A stretch of DNA of 64,000 bases from Haemaphysalis longicornis. Taxonomy: Eukaryota > Arthropoda > Arachnida > Ixodida > Ixodidae. The notes under the pieces are model-generated. The model did no database searches. It saw nothing but the letters and a program-made list of their open reading frames with translations, and was not told where the DNA came from. The stretch covers positions 112,121,508 through 112,185,507 of the forward strand of contig CM023448.1 in assembly GCA_013339765.2 (NCBI GenBank). The letters are read 5' to 3'. The position numbers were made by a program, and so were the translations under genes. Below, one piece after another: positions 41,022 to 52,609 of the stretch (position 1 is the stretch's first letter; each line of letters starts with the position of its first letter).

Positions 41022-41900
41022 TAGGAACTCGAAAGATTAACTCGCCAAATCATATTGACCGCGCGTTCTCAACAGCGCATGATCGAACCGTTCCGTTGTG
41101 AAACGCTAACCGTAATTTATTTTTTCGCTCCACTTGCGCTTCGACTTCGGTGCGCTAAAAAACACAACGGTTTGAGTTCAGGTTCTGTTCCGGCAGAAAT
41201 GCCTGTTCGGTTCCGGGTTTCAGTTCGGGTTCTGTTCACGTTCAACACCCAGATATATAGACAGATTGTTGTTGTATACCCAGCAAAAATGTCTGTATAT
41301 GTGGGGCATCCACTACTTCTCAGCCTACCTGTGTAATGTGCCATTTCCGCCAGAACCTGTATGGGAACTCATTGAAATGACCTTTCCTGTCATTCTTGTG
41401 CCACAACACCCGTCTTATCAAGTGATTATTGATACCTGGCCTCTTCGTCTTCCCGCACGCTCATCTTTCTTCGAAATGGCCACTGCCTCTTTGATCCTTT
41501 TTATGCTTATCCTTTTCCGGCGCCATCTTTGTCCCATCAGAATTTTCCAGTAATAAGTTGTCACACTGCTGGGAAAAAATGTAGAAGTCTGCCAGCGCAT
41601 AGGATAACCGTTTCAGCGTCTATAGGACCAACAGTTTGTGTGTGTGTGTGTGTGTGTGTGTGGCTGCGAGATGGCTGAACTCTAGGTGATCATTGCTTTC
41701 AACGTTGGTTGGTTGGTTCAGGAAAATAATTCTTGCTCGTTTTGCCGGATTTCAGCAGTGCTACAGCGCCAGCCTTACCTGGCTTCTTTCTACTCTCGTG
41801 TGACATGCTATGACAAACTATGACAAACCGCTATGACAAACCGCTAATGCTATGACAAATGCTATGACAAACCGCTAGCCTCACACTTCTCCCGTTGCTC
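41022..41900. other. Stretch without gene; (TG)n and short tandem repeats
   Basis: GGTTC-rich irregular repeats at 41170-41250, (TG)n at 41637-41661, and a CTATGACAAA(CCG) tandem repeat at 41804-41877. No coding signal recognised. Confidence 0.5.
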
Positions 41901-42333
41901 GCGTCACCTGGGGCAGATCAGTGATCTAGGACTGAAGCCGCTGTAAACAGCTAAGCGAAGACTGCGGCGAGAGCAACACCGGCCCGGATGGAAGAAGACC
42001 TGTGCGATGTGCTCGTCGGCCGCGACACGTCGCCAGCTGTCTCGATGTCGTCGTTCAGGGCAGCCGGTGCGGCGGCGGGAGAGCGGGCCGGTTTTCTCCT
42101 CACGGCGCGCCCCTCGCCCGGCCTCTCCCACTGGGCGAGCGAGCAAGTTCCAGTCCTCGGCGAAGCGCCGGCCAGAAGTGGGCGGCAGAAGCGCGTCGGG
42201 CCGGTCGGAGCGTGGCTGCAGTGTCGGGAGCATCGAGCCAGCGTGCGTGAGGATATTGGGCGACGGTGCGTGCGGTCGAACGCAGCGACGCTGTGCTGGT
42301 TGTGTGTTAACGTGCCATGTGATCGGTGCTGCG
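41900..42333 (+). promoter_or_regulatory. GC-rich putative promoter / 5' UTR of the STOX-like gene
   Basis: Base composition changes abruptly to GC- and CpG-rich at ~41940 compared with the AT-rich transposon region to the left. No TATA box was identified. An upstream ATG at 42007 is in frame with the coding exon, so a longer N-terminus cannot be excluded. The transcription start was not determined. Confidence 0.45.
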
Positions 42334-42670
42334 ATGGCACCGCGACCGGAGGACAGGCGCCGCTGCCTGCTGCTGGGAAACTGCCTGGTGGTGGTGTGTC
42401 GCCGGGTGGGAAGCGACGACGACCAGGAGGCGTCCCAGGACAGGGCGGGCCCACCGGGCTGGTCCTTGTTTCGGGGCTTCGTGCACGAAAACGCGCAATG
42501 CTTCTGGAACCAGTGCCTGGTACAGAGCGTCGCCTGCCTGGAATACCGCGGCTACCTGATCCCATCCACCATCTTCGTGTCCGGCAACGAGTACACGCTA
42601 GAAGTCGTGCGCTCCGCCTGGTCCCGTCGGGTGCTGCGGCCGCCGGTCGGATACGAGATCCAGAAACTCG
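42334..42670 (+). CDS. STOX: Storkhead-box (STOX1/2, knockout-like) protein, first coding exon
   Basis: The ATG at 42334 opens MAPRPEDRRRCLLLGNCLVV, then GWSLFRGFVHENAQCFWNQC, LVQSVACLEYRGYLIPSTIF, NEYTLEVVRSAWSRRVLRPP and VGYEIQKLG. The pattern FR-x-F...NA-x-CFWN...L...G.L...LxVxRxAWxRRxLRPPxGxxI fits the N-terminal exon of animal storkhead-box proteins, winged-helix transcription factors (fly knockout, worm HAM-1). The exon ends after the first base of a Gly codon (phase 1) at GTGAGT, 42671. The winged-helix domain would be in downstream exons, not seen here. I chose this ATG because homologues start with a short hydrophobic stretch. It is the only convincing host gene in the window. Confidence 0.75.
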
Positions 42671-42676
42671 GTGAGT
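42671..42676 (+). other. Splice donor of the STOX-like first exon
   Basis: CTCG|GTGAGT matches the donor consensus, at the point where similarity to STOX proteins stops and a stop codon follows 30 codons later. Confidence 0.7.
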
Positions 42677-45600
42677 ACCAGACGGCAGCCCTCTCGATGC
42701 TGATGCGGTCGTGTACGAGTGAACCCTCTTGCCCCCGCTGGAGTCTCGATCGCCGTTGAGTCGAAAACTCGCAGCGGCGATTGAGGCTCTCTGCTTTGTG
42801 TGTCGTTCAGTGCTTGAACTTTGCCCCACGCACAGCTGTCGGAGTTGAAGCCATCGGGTTGCTGCGAGACGACCACACAGAGTAATGGAGCTTTCACGAT
42901 CATGTTTCTCATTCAGCACTGATACAGCTGTCCCATGTCTTGACCGCCGCTTTGGTGAATGTATATTGTTACGGAGGTGAGATGATTTGGAGACTGTACG
43001 TCCAACGCAAGACTAGCGGAGCGATGTTGGAACTGTTTGAGGAATTTGGCAAGTTTCGTCTGCCTGTCCGCGCTGACATTAACTTTCCTCCTTTTAATAT
43101 TTCCGGTAGTTCTGGTTAAAGGTGAACTGAACAACGTCTTATCCCGGTTTTACTAGAGGGCACCAACGTGAAAATGGTTCAGATATGCAAGTAGTTTGGC
43201 GCAAGGGATTGATCGGTTGTGCGGACTGACTTAAATCGTTTTGGTTGTCGAAACATCGGGAAAATGCGACGGTTCTTGTTTCGCGGTGTTTTTTTTTTTG
43301 TTGTTGTTGTTGTTGTTGTTGTTGCCTAATGGTTTGAGGGGTGGCGCCGAAGTGTTTTTCGGGAACGCGAACTGCAAAAAAAAAAAGGGGGGGGGGGGGG
43401 GAGAGTCAGGGACGAACGAGACCAGCTTTTACATAGCCTAGGACAAAATGAAAGCTTGAAAGGAAGTAAACCTTAGCTTTAAACGTATTCTATCTGAGCT
43501 CTTTACGCCGGTGCTTGGCTTTAACGGAACACGCGAAGACGCGGGCGCTTAAGTACCAGGGAAACGGGTTCTTCCTTATCCGTGTCTTAACTAGGGCAGA
43601 CCACTTCCAGTTAGGCTGTGTGCGATGGCTTAGAGGTCCCGACTGCGGCACGACCTACCGATCGGCGATCTGAGGCCAGAGTAACCCATGTGATCTAATG
43701 TTACATGGGAATTATAACTTTGTGCTTAGCATTACTTTTGCTAACATTTCGCCTTTCCTAAATCTACCTCTGCAATATTATTTCTGACAGTGGCACTATC
43801 GTGAGAGGCAGACTGAAACACAAAGTTGTTCTTCCGCAAGCACACTGCTGTTTGGGAGACTCAAGAATTATGGCGGATCGGCTGACGTGACACGGGCGCA
43901 CGAGGGAGCGTTATGAATGGCGGGCGCGCATGTAACGCTGTACGGCACACTGGTCTTCGTTGCGCCGCGAACACCTTAGTTTTCTGTTACACATTATTTT
44001 TCCAAGTCAACTGAAACAAAAGTATTGGGAAAAGAGTTTTTTACAAGTTTTTTTGGTCTTTTTAGCCCCAGGTATTTTTCTGTCCAGCGGTTTTCTCAAC
44101 ATTTCTAGGAAGTTCTCGCCCTCCCTATCTCTCAAGCGTAGCCAAGTGATCTGGTATCGGGGGTATTTCCTATTCCGTGCACTTCATGGGCGCTGCTGGC
44201 GCGTCTTTATAGCATGGGATTGCGCAGCAAGCTTGGTCGGAACCGACAACCAAGAGGTTGCCATTTTTATGATCACTCGAGACCCAGTCTCGTGACCACC
44301 AAGACAGGCAAGTTCACGCACGTATTCGAGATCGATGTACGTAGTGCCATGTTTACCTCGTCGACAAGGATCACGTCTAGGCGGTCGTGGAGCTTTAATT
44401 AAAACTATGTAATCGCAGGTTTTTAACTGGCCGAAGCAACTTAAGAAGGTCACCATGCCGCCTCCGCCTTTCATACGGTGCTATGACTCTCCTCGGTTCT
44501 TAATTGATGATGGTCTGAGTTTTCCTGTGACCGTGTACTGTTTGATGAGCGTCTGGAGGAAAAAGTTGTATAAATATGATAAAACCAAGGAGGGCCACAG
44601 CACTGTTTTGTACGCAAGGTTGTGCGCGGTCAAGTGGACACTTGGAGATATTGCGGGCTTCGCGGAAATAAGTTATCCATGGGTGGTTGGCTATGGCCCT
44701 GACAGGCCTGCTTCAATGTCAACGAGTGATTTCTCGGCTCTTCGATTGCTGACGCGGGCTCCTTACGGTAAAGGCCGCGACTGTGTGGGTGGCCGTGGGA
44801 CCAGCGGGGATGCAATGAACGTGATCTGCGTTTGTTCTTTGTCAGCCTTCTTTGGCAGCATTCTTTCCGAAAACCGAGAGCGAAGGTTTGGACATGGGGC
44901 AGTGTTCGTCTCGTGGGTGCGTAAGGCCTTTGAGCACATCGACACAAATGAAAAGTCGGGGTTTTTGCGCGCCGATGAAACACGTCTTGGCTTTGATGGG
45001 CGCCGTACAGCGATGTTAGGTAACGCATTAATTTAAACCACCTGATGACCTCTGCGACGTGAGTATTGAATCTCGCACGCATACAGGCACAACAGCCGTA
45101 AGTGTATCCTGCCTAGTTATTAGCCCACCGAGTAGAAAGAGCGAGGTTTTCCAAATGGTCCCGGCAACCGCGGGCGTAATGGAAACAAAAACAACTCCAG
45201 TCGGAAAAGGGGCTCCCCAGCCGCACTTACCTGCGCTACACCGGCTCCGCCCGAGACGCGCTCCGAGTGTGCACGGTTCGTTGAACGCGAACGGCCCAAT
45301 CTCTTCACGGTGAGAGTTCCCAGTGCAGCGAACAACCCGCAGACACGCGTGAGCCATGAATGAAAGCGGCAGGGAGGAGGGTGGGAAGAAAAAAGGCCAG
45401 CAGCAGCAGCCGAGCTGACGAAACGTTTCCAAATTCGTCGCCGATAACAATGCCCTTTCAGCGTGACGGAGAGGACCAGAACAACAAGGAAAAAACACAA
45501 GCATCCTCACGTACGCGAGTGGAAGACAGCCTCTCCGAAAGGGCCACGAACCCCCAGTTTTCGACGACTCCCAACGTAAGCGCGGGTGCACTTGGGATAA

Positions 45601-48600
45601 CCCCGGAGTCTCACAGCGATTAAACGCCGGGGTATACACGCGTAATAGGAGGAACGCTGCGGAAATTTGGTAACGGGGACGCGGTCACGCCGCGCACGGC
45701 ATACAACGGCGTGGCCTTCTGGTGCGCGGGGTCTCATGCGACTATGCCACGCAGCGCAGACGCACGCGTTCACAGAATGGGCGCCCCGGGAACGTGTGGC
45801 TCGCAGCAATTTCTTGGCTCCTGCGCGGAGAGTTCCGTTAATCACCGTTTCGTTGCCCATTATTAAGCGGGTACCGAACGCAGGGTTTTCAGCTTACTAA
45901 GTCGAATCATTTCTTACGACCTCAATTTAAAAGTATCCCTGTACTGCATTATGCTGCCTTGGTAGCGCATATAGTATACCTCGGCAACATTTGTCACAGG
46001 TTTCCAGTTTCCGTACGTGCGCAGCGTTCGTCCAATGTGAGCGTACGTATGATTAGTATCGTGTAAACTAAGTGTATGGGCGCACGCAGCCGCGCAGATA
46101 AACTAACGCCGGCTAGGTAAAAAACGCGTAGTTCGTCATCTTTCGGCGACTCGGGGGTGTGGTCACATTGCAAAAGAGTGTCAGCCTGCGTGCGACTAGC
46201 TAATAGGTGGCCTTTTGACGTCGGTGGGCGTCTGTGAACGTGGGAACATGGCCTGATGGCTTTCCTATTTCGGAGTCGGTGTTATACCAGACATTTTTAT
46301 GGAAATACACACCCGGTCGTCTATGTGTATTCCTTGTCGTAGGAATAAACGTGGTTTTCATGCGTGGAGAAGGCCGTGCGATGTACGAGATCTCCTGCAT
46401 TCAGCAGTTGAGCCCCTTTGGCTGAGGCTGATACGCCCACTTCGGATTCACATGCAAGTACTACAAGGAGAACGTACGGAGCTGACGCGTTCTCGTTCTG
46501 CCTTCTATGTATAAGATATATAGGTGCCACCTGAATCAACGACTTCGTCAACCATGGCTCGCGGGTTCGCTTTTACCTGACACTCAGGAGTGCCTCACAA
46601 GCTGCAGCACAGATTTACAACTTCGCTTTCCTTCTCTGGTCAAACCTGGGGTGTTCTGAGGACTAGAGTTTCTATGCGTCACCTTGGCGCATTCTGTTTG
46701 GCGGTGTCGACGAGTGATTACTTCTAAATTTTCCCTGTTTTTGACCTTCGTGTTCCTGTACAATGTACGTGCACTTAATAGCAACCGATGCATGAAATAA
46801 CAGATTCAGCCTTGAGCTGACGCCCGTAAGTCATTTATTACTATGTTTTCTGTGTTCCCATTCATAAGGAATGCACACTAATTCCCGAGCCTCTTGTATA
46901 GTCCTCAGTAAAACGAGTCGTTGAAGCAATTTTCGAATTTACTTGGAATCACGCTATGGGTGAAAATAGAGTGGAAGTTATGAGGCCGAGTTTCTAGATT
47001 GGAGAGCACTCCGGATTACCCTTGTTGGACACAAAGTTGGACACAAAAGGCGCACTTTACTAAATTTATTTATTCTCAGATCTAACGAAAAAAATTCCCT
47101 TTTGTGAGGGGCCTTCTAATTCTGCGATCCTTCGCCTGCTTTTCCAACGACGCACGCTACTCTGCGCGTGCTCACTTGCTTTGTAGTCGTGTGTGGAGCT
47201 CGGGGGCAAGGTGCACTGGGCAGCGTCACACGTGGTGTCCAGTTATAAACGGCGCAAGGTTAATTGACCACCTCGCTGTTCGTTTCTCCTTTGGGGACTA
47301 GCACGGCTACCGCTCCCATGATGGGAGCGGTAGCCATGGTTAAGGCAACACTACAGTATTAGCCAATTAAGGCAGCGGGGTTCCAAAAGAGGCTGAACGC
47401 TTGCTATACGTTCTTAAACGTCGTGCGTAAGCACATACTGCGAAAATAAACTTAGCGCAAGTTCATGAGGGCGCGTGAACTTTTCGCCAATGGCCGGGCC
47501 AGATGTGAGCCTGACCAGGCTGGCAGATGGTTCTTAGAGGTATAACGAGCCGGCTCTCATGTGCCTTCGAGGGGTCGGCTATAATGAGTGGTTAATTATA
47601 CGATTGTTCTCTCGGGGGACTCACCTTCCCAGGCATTGTTCATATTTCGTTCGGAGGAGGCGACGTTTCTGGGAGTCCACTTACCCGATATACGTGCGTT
47701 CCTACCAGTGCCGTGCCGTGCCCATATGCAGGCACTACAAAGCTGCACCGTTTAGGACTCCGCAGAGAAAAATGTGCCTGGCGGCAGCTTTAAACATTCG
47801 CCGGTTTATGTGCGCTCCCAGAAGAAGTGTTCCTGAAATAAACGTCAAGGAATGGTTTAGGGAAGGTTCACGACTTTGAAGGGCTAGAATTGCTCTGCCA
47901 TGGAAAATACGCAAGATTCATGGCTGATCCCCCCCTGTAAGAAATTAGTGAGGACATTGAAGCGTTGTGAAACGTGACGGAGTGTATTTATAGGTGCACG
48001 CAAGCAAGCACAGACGCCACATACACGCACACGCACATACTCATCAGCATCATCATCATCATAACCGCCCTGTGTGCTCCTCCCATGGACTTCCAGCCTG
48101 TCATCCGAATCAATTCGTTCCCTCCCAATTTCGGCGTACCTTCACCGTGTCTTCCACTCTTTTCCTTGGTGTCATTCCATCGGTCGGATGATCCACCTGT
48201 TGTCAGTCATCGCTTGGCCGGCGCAACTCCACTTCTCACTTTACAGTTGAGCCAGGAGGTATTCTACACCATGCGATTCATCACCTATAGTCCACAAGGC
48301 TCGTTGCCTAACGTTACTCAATATGTCATGCTTCATTCTGTACAGTCGTAGAATATGGAGAACTTCCTTTCACACATGTGTGGGCAAGGGGCTCCCTGGC
48401 GGCCCTCCCTCTTTAACACTCCACTCGTGTTCCAAACCCCCACCCTGCTTCTTGCCTCGGAACTTCTTGCCGCAAAGCGCAATTGAGGTGTGATGGAATC
48501 CGTCTCCTCAAAAGCAAACCTATGAGGAGGCCGGAATCCCGTCCGGCTTTTAATGATGGGGATGATTATGATGGCGATGAAGATGCAGATGAGGATGCCG

Positions 48601-49569
48601 GGACTTGCGAATGCATGGACGGTGCGCGATTCACCGCGAACATCTGGCGCGGCTGGGAGTTGTGTGTTTTTACTCGGATTTCCTCGTGCGGTGTTCGACC
48701 GGTGGTGTAGAACTCACGTTGGAAACTGTCGCAACCCTGTTTGTGTAACCTCGTTATGATCTTCATATCATCATGAGAGTCTACAACTAAGTTCTGTCTG
48801 GTGGAAAGGAGGGCGGAGGGGCCTTGGAATGATCTGTATTTTATTTAGTAATCAAAAAGTGGGGCGTAAAGCTGACAGCTTAGGGCATTTCAGTTAAGGT
48901 ATGAATAGCACTGGATGGCAAGTTGTACTAGTGTAAAAAAAAAAAAAAACTCACAAGGACGAAAGTCGAGGCGGTTACGACACAGTCGGCGCTAACTTGT
49001 ATCTGGTGGTTCTCGTAGACAACAATTAATGTTTAAATACCACAACAGAGCATGACTGGCAAGACGGAGCAACACTTTGATAGCCTTGTGTTGCTGTAAG
49101 AATGTATACCACTCGCAAAAAAGAAAATAAAGCAATCAACGACACAAGCAAAGTATTTATTATATTCAATATTTTTTCCGGAGTGCCAGTCACAGTATTC
49201 TGGCGCCAGTAGCAGCAATTAAAGGTACTTGGCCGTAACCCTCGAGGAATGACTGAGAACCGAAAGCATCCCAGGAGTGAGGCATTTCCGCGCAGTGTCC
49301 GAACGTTGTGGTCTCTCTACCTCACAATATGCATAACCCATGCATTACACAGCACAGCCGCACACACAATGCGAGGAACCGCCGAGGGATCGAGCTACCC
49401 CGGGGGCACGAACTCTGTGACGAGAGCGTGTTGGGGAAGGGGGGGGGGGGGGTGTTCGTGAGTGCGTTTGGTGTGTGCGTCTGCGAGCTTCAGCCAACCC
49501 ACGGTGCATTCCCTCATAAAAATGTTTACCGAGATTTAATATACTTGTTATAGAGATTGCTTAAAAGAA
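42677..49569 (+). other. Presumed first intron, left part
   Basis: No convincing exon. Simple repeats are (TTG)n at 43300-43325, A10G16 at 43376-43402, (CAT)n at 48045-48062, and A14 at 48937-48950. Open frames (for example 44455-45036, 193 codons) show no recognisable domain. Confidence 0.45.
47305..47335. repeat. Perfect 15-bp palindrome
   Basis: GGCTACCGCTCCCAT is followed by one base and its exact complement. Confidence 0.95.
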
Positions 49570-50230
49570 TCCTATAAACATTTTTTCAACATTATATAGA
49601 ATATTTCTAATGAGTTTCCATTACAAATTGGCCACCGCGTTTTAATTAAAAGTCTATAGAGCCACGTCATTAGACCTTATCGGTTCTGAATATTGTTTCT
49701 TATGAGTTTCTTATGGGGTTTTTATAAACGAAATTCAACAAGTTTTCTATGCAATTCTTACTGAAGACAGTCGCAACAGCCTTTTGCGTGGGAGTCAGGT
49801 TTGAATACAGTTTCTGGCGGATTTTTATTAAATTTATGGCAAATAATTCTTTATAAAATTCCTATTGAGTATAGCCGCAACATCCTGTTGCGTGTGAATA
49901 AAGTTTGAATAGAATTTTTGATGAGTTTTTATTAAATTTGCCTGCATTCGCTTTCTTAAAATTGTTATTGAGTATGGTCGTAATAACCTGTTGCATGTGA
50001 GTCAGCTTTGAATATAGTTTCTGATAGGTTTCCATTAAATTATCTCAATTAGATTTCTATAAAATTCTTATTGTGCCCAGTCATCACAACCTGTTGCATA
50101 TGAGCTAAGTCTGAACAGAATGTCTGATGAGTTTTTATTCTGTTTATCTCTATTAGCTTTCAATAAAATTCTTGTTGAGTATAGTCGTAATATCCTGTTG
50201 CCTGTGAGTCAGGTTTTCTTGCACGTTTTA
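49570..50230 (+). repeat. 103-bp minisatellite (about 4-6 degenerate units)
   Basis: Units begin AAAATTC(T/C)TATTGAGTAT at 49855, 49958, 50061 and 50165 (spacings 103, 103, 104). Each contains CCTGTTGC(A/G)T(A/G)TGAGT and GA(T/G)GAGTTTTTATTAAATT. A further, more diverged unit lies at ~49735 and still weaker ones to ~49570. Confidence 0.9.
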
Positions 50231-52520
50231 ACAGAAGAGCTTTGTAGGGGCTCGAACTGTTCGGTGGTGATGTCCGCCATACCAGGCGCTACCGCTCCCA
50301 AGTGCTGCTAGCTAGTGCAATGGCAGCGCACGCTAGGGTCCCCACAACGTGTGGTTCCCGAGTCGTCAGCCCCCGTGGCTGGCTCGTTGGAAACGGTGTC
50401 GACGGTCGCTCCTCCGTCTGCTCCGAAGTGGTTCAACCGATAGGCGCTCACCACCGGCGGCGTACGACAAGTTCCAGCACGCGGCAACCAGTTCTGCAGC
50501 CGCCGCCACTTCCAAATGGCGAGAAGAAAGAAAAACTCAATTCGAACAACGCCGCCACGAGACGCCCGCGGGAGTGGGAGAAAATAAAAGAAGTGAGAGA
50601 GAGCGCGCTGCCGTCAGGAAGAGCCGACCTTCGCGGGCCTTCCCAAGTACAAGGGCAGTGCGCCGACGGACGCCCCGCCGCTCGCTGTAGACGCCAGCGT
50701 CCACAGACGTGCCAACCAAGGTCCAAATTAGATCCTGTAGAGGCAGAAATGCACAGGGAAACGAACCTGCAATTGAGCTTAGAAGTGGACGTCTTGTTTT
50801 CAATGGGAATGGGAACCAAGAAATCAAAATAGCAGTCCCCTCTACTTGAGCGAGCTATAAGGAGAAAGCCACTTGTCATGGCTGGCACTTTCTTTAGCGC
50901 GTAAGAGTGTAATGCCCCGCCCCCAAGATCGTTCAGCCCGACCGTGACCGCGTAGCCAGTAAAACCCAAATGCGCCGTCGTCAGCTAACAGCGGCGCAGG
51001 TGTTCAGTCGCCGATGCTCTCAGTCGCAGATCCTCTGACGCCCGTCCTCCTCCATTCGCCGCTTGACACGATATGGGAAGGTTATCATAACTGTCGTCCG
51101 GCCCTCGGGGTTGGGTAAGAGGTAGGGGTAAAACTTGAAATCACACTATGAGCAAAAAATCTAAACGATCCGAATAAATAGCGACACAGTCTTTTCTAAA
51201 TCCCTCGATATCGTTTCTCAACAGAACAGTGCGGTGGCGTTATCGGGTTGATCGTTAAAATTACTGGCATGTCTGCATTTTCGGGTTGATCTTTAAGGTA
51301 ACAAGTATTTTTTCGTTATTGGGTTGACGTTACGGTGAAGGGTATCGTCTACAGTCGGATCCTTCCGGTTTCGCATACAACTATTGGGTACCTGCTTTCG
51401 CCCTGCTTCCATTTCTTCGATAGGAGCATGATCGTCGACACCATTCTTACTTCGGGGGAAGGGGGATGGGGGGCTTGAGAGTATTTAGCATACATCTTGA
51501 AACGAAGCCTAGCTGCTTCCGCGATAAGTTCTGGGGGGGTCCCAAAATTTGGTAGCTGCAGGCATATCACTCCAAAGGGTCGCTCACACCGCTCTAGCTG
51601 CTGACGCGGTATTTCATAAGTACACGTGGTGCCTAACAATAGGCACACACTTTGAGATCACAGTGAACTCTGGTACTTGCAATCCGCTCCTGTCTAACTA
51701 CAACCGCCACGCTCTTAATCTACGACCTCGTATGCCGTACGCCAGCCACACAGCTGGGTAAGCAGACTGTTCACTGACCCCCACGTAAGCTGTCCCTTGA
51801 AAAAGCGTCATGAATAATTCGGGTTTCTCAATCGGGACAACCACACAAACAAAACCAGAACGCTTTGCCTGGTAACGCCTATCCCGTATTAGTGGGGGAC
51901 CGGCGATGTGGAGAAATATGTATACCAGTCAAATGTCCTTTTACGTTTTAGAGGAATTGCATGGAAGTGCTGGACGACTTTCTTAATAAAAATTACAACT
52001 ATTTAAATACTTTTGTTTCGAAATTTTCAACACCCTTCGTGGTCGTGCGCCTTTGACTTAAGTGATTGCAACAACGTTAGGCATGGGTGGGTGAGAGCAA
52101 GAGCATGTGCATAAGAACAGAATTGTACAGGAAGTTATTGAACAAAATATCCCTGACTGAATTTGTCTTCGAATAAAAACAACTACTATACTTTCCCGTT
52201 CAACTGTTTACATATACACTGAATACAATCTGTTTAAAATGGCGTTCAGGTGGACTGATGCAACATAAAATTTTAGAGGTTATTTTACGGACCATTTGTA
52301 AAATACGCAAAAAGTAAATCAGGAAGAAAAGCGCGTGCATCAGAAACCTCGTCCGCCGTCTCTGTTGGCCTTCAAGCCAGCTTTCTGAAGGCATGGTCGT
52401 AACAGCCACTGAAGGAATGTAAAAAAAAAAAATCAAAGCCCCTTTCATCTAACGAGAAAGATTATTGAAATGCGAAGCTTTACCACGCAACCCGAGTCAA
52501 AGTAAAATTCCAAAATCCTA
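50231..52520 (+). other. Intron stretch with GC-rich island at ~50280-51060
   Basis: The GC-rich part carries a 176-codon frame (50302-50832) of low complexity without recognised domains. The rest is AT-rich and featureless. Confidence 0.35.
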
Positions 52521-52528
52521 GCTGCTTC

Positions 52529-52605
52529 GACCGTGTCAGAATGGTGCAATCGGATTGACGTCGGCGTCATAACGCGAGCGACTCAGGTTCGATTCCGACC
52601 ACGGG
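52529..52605 (+). ncRNA. tRNA-like SINE head
   Basis: CCGTG at 52531 can pair with CACGG at ~52600. The A-box-like GTCAGAATGGTGC and a perfect B box GGTTCGATTCC (52586-52596) are present. The anticodon-loop region reads GTCATAAC, but the anticodon stem pairs poorly, so a tRNA-derived SINE or tRNA pseudogene is more likely than a functional tRNA. The ~150 bp downstream may be its body. Confidence 0.5.
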
Positions 52606-52609
52606 GAGC

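Noticed and set aside
42007..42333. N-terminal extension of the STOX-like frame from ATG 42007
   Set aside because: In frame and open, but the Arg/Ser-rich reading is unlike STOX N-termini; treated as 5' UTR, with the caveat noted.
44455..45036. 193-codon plus-strand open frame
   Set aside because: No recognisable domain, no splice context and overlapping frames on the other strand; may be chance or an old element. Not annotated as a gene.
50302..50832. 176-codon open frame in a GC-rich island
   Set aside because: Arg/Pro/Ser-rich without motif; a mirror frame of 173 codons exists on the other strand, typical of GC-rich DNA.
52529..52605. Functional tRNA-Met gene
   Set aside because: Good B box and CAT in the loop, but the anticodon stem does not pair and the acceptor has only ~5 paired bases.
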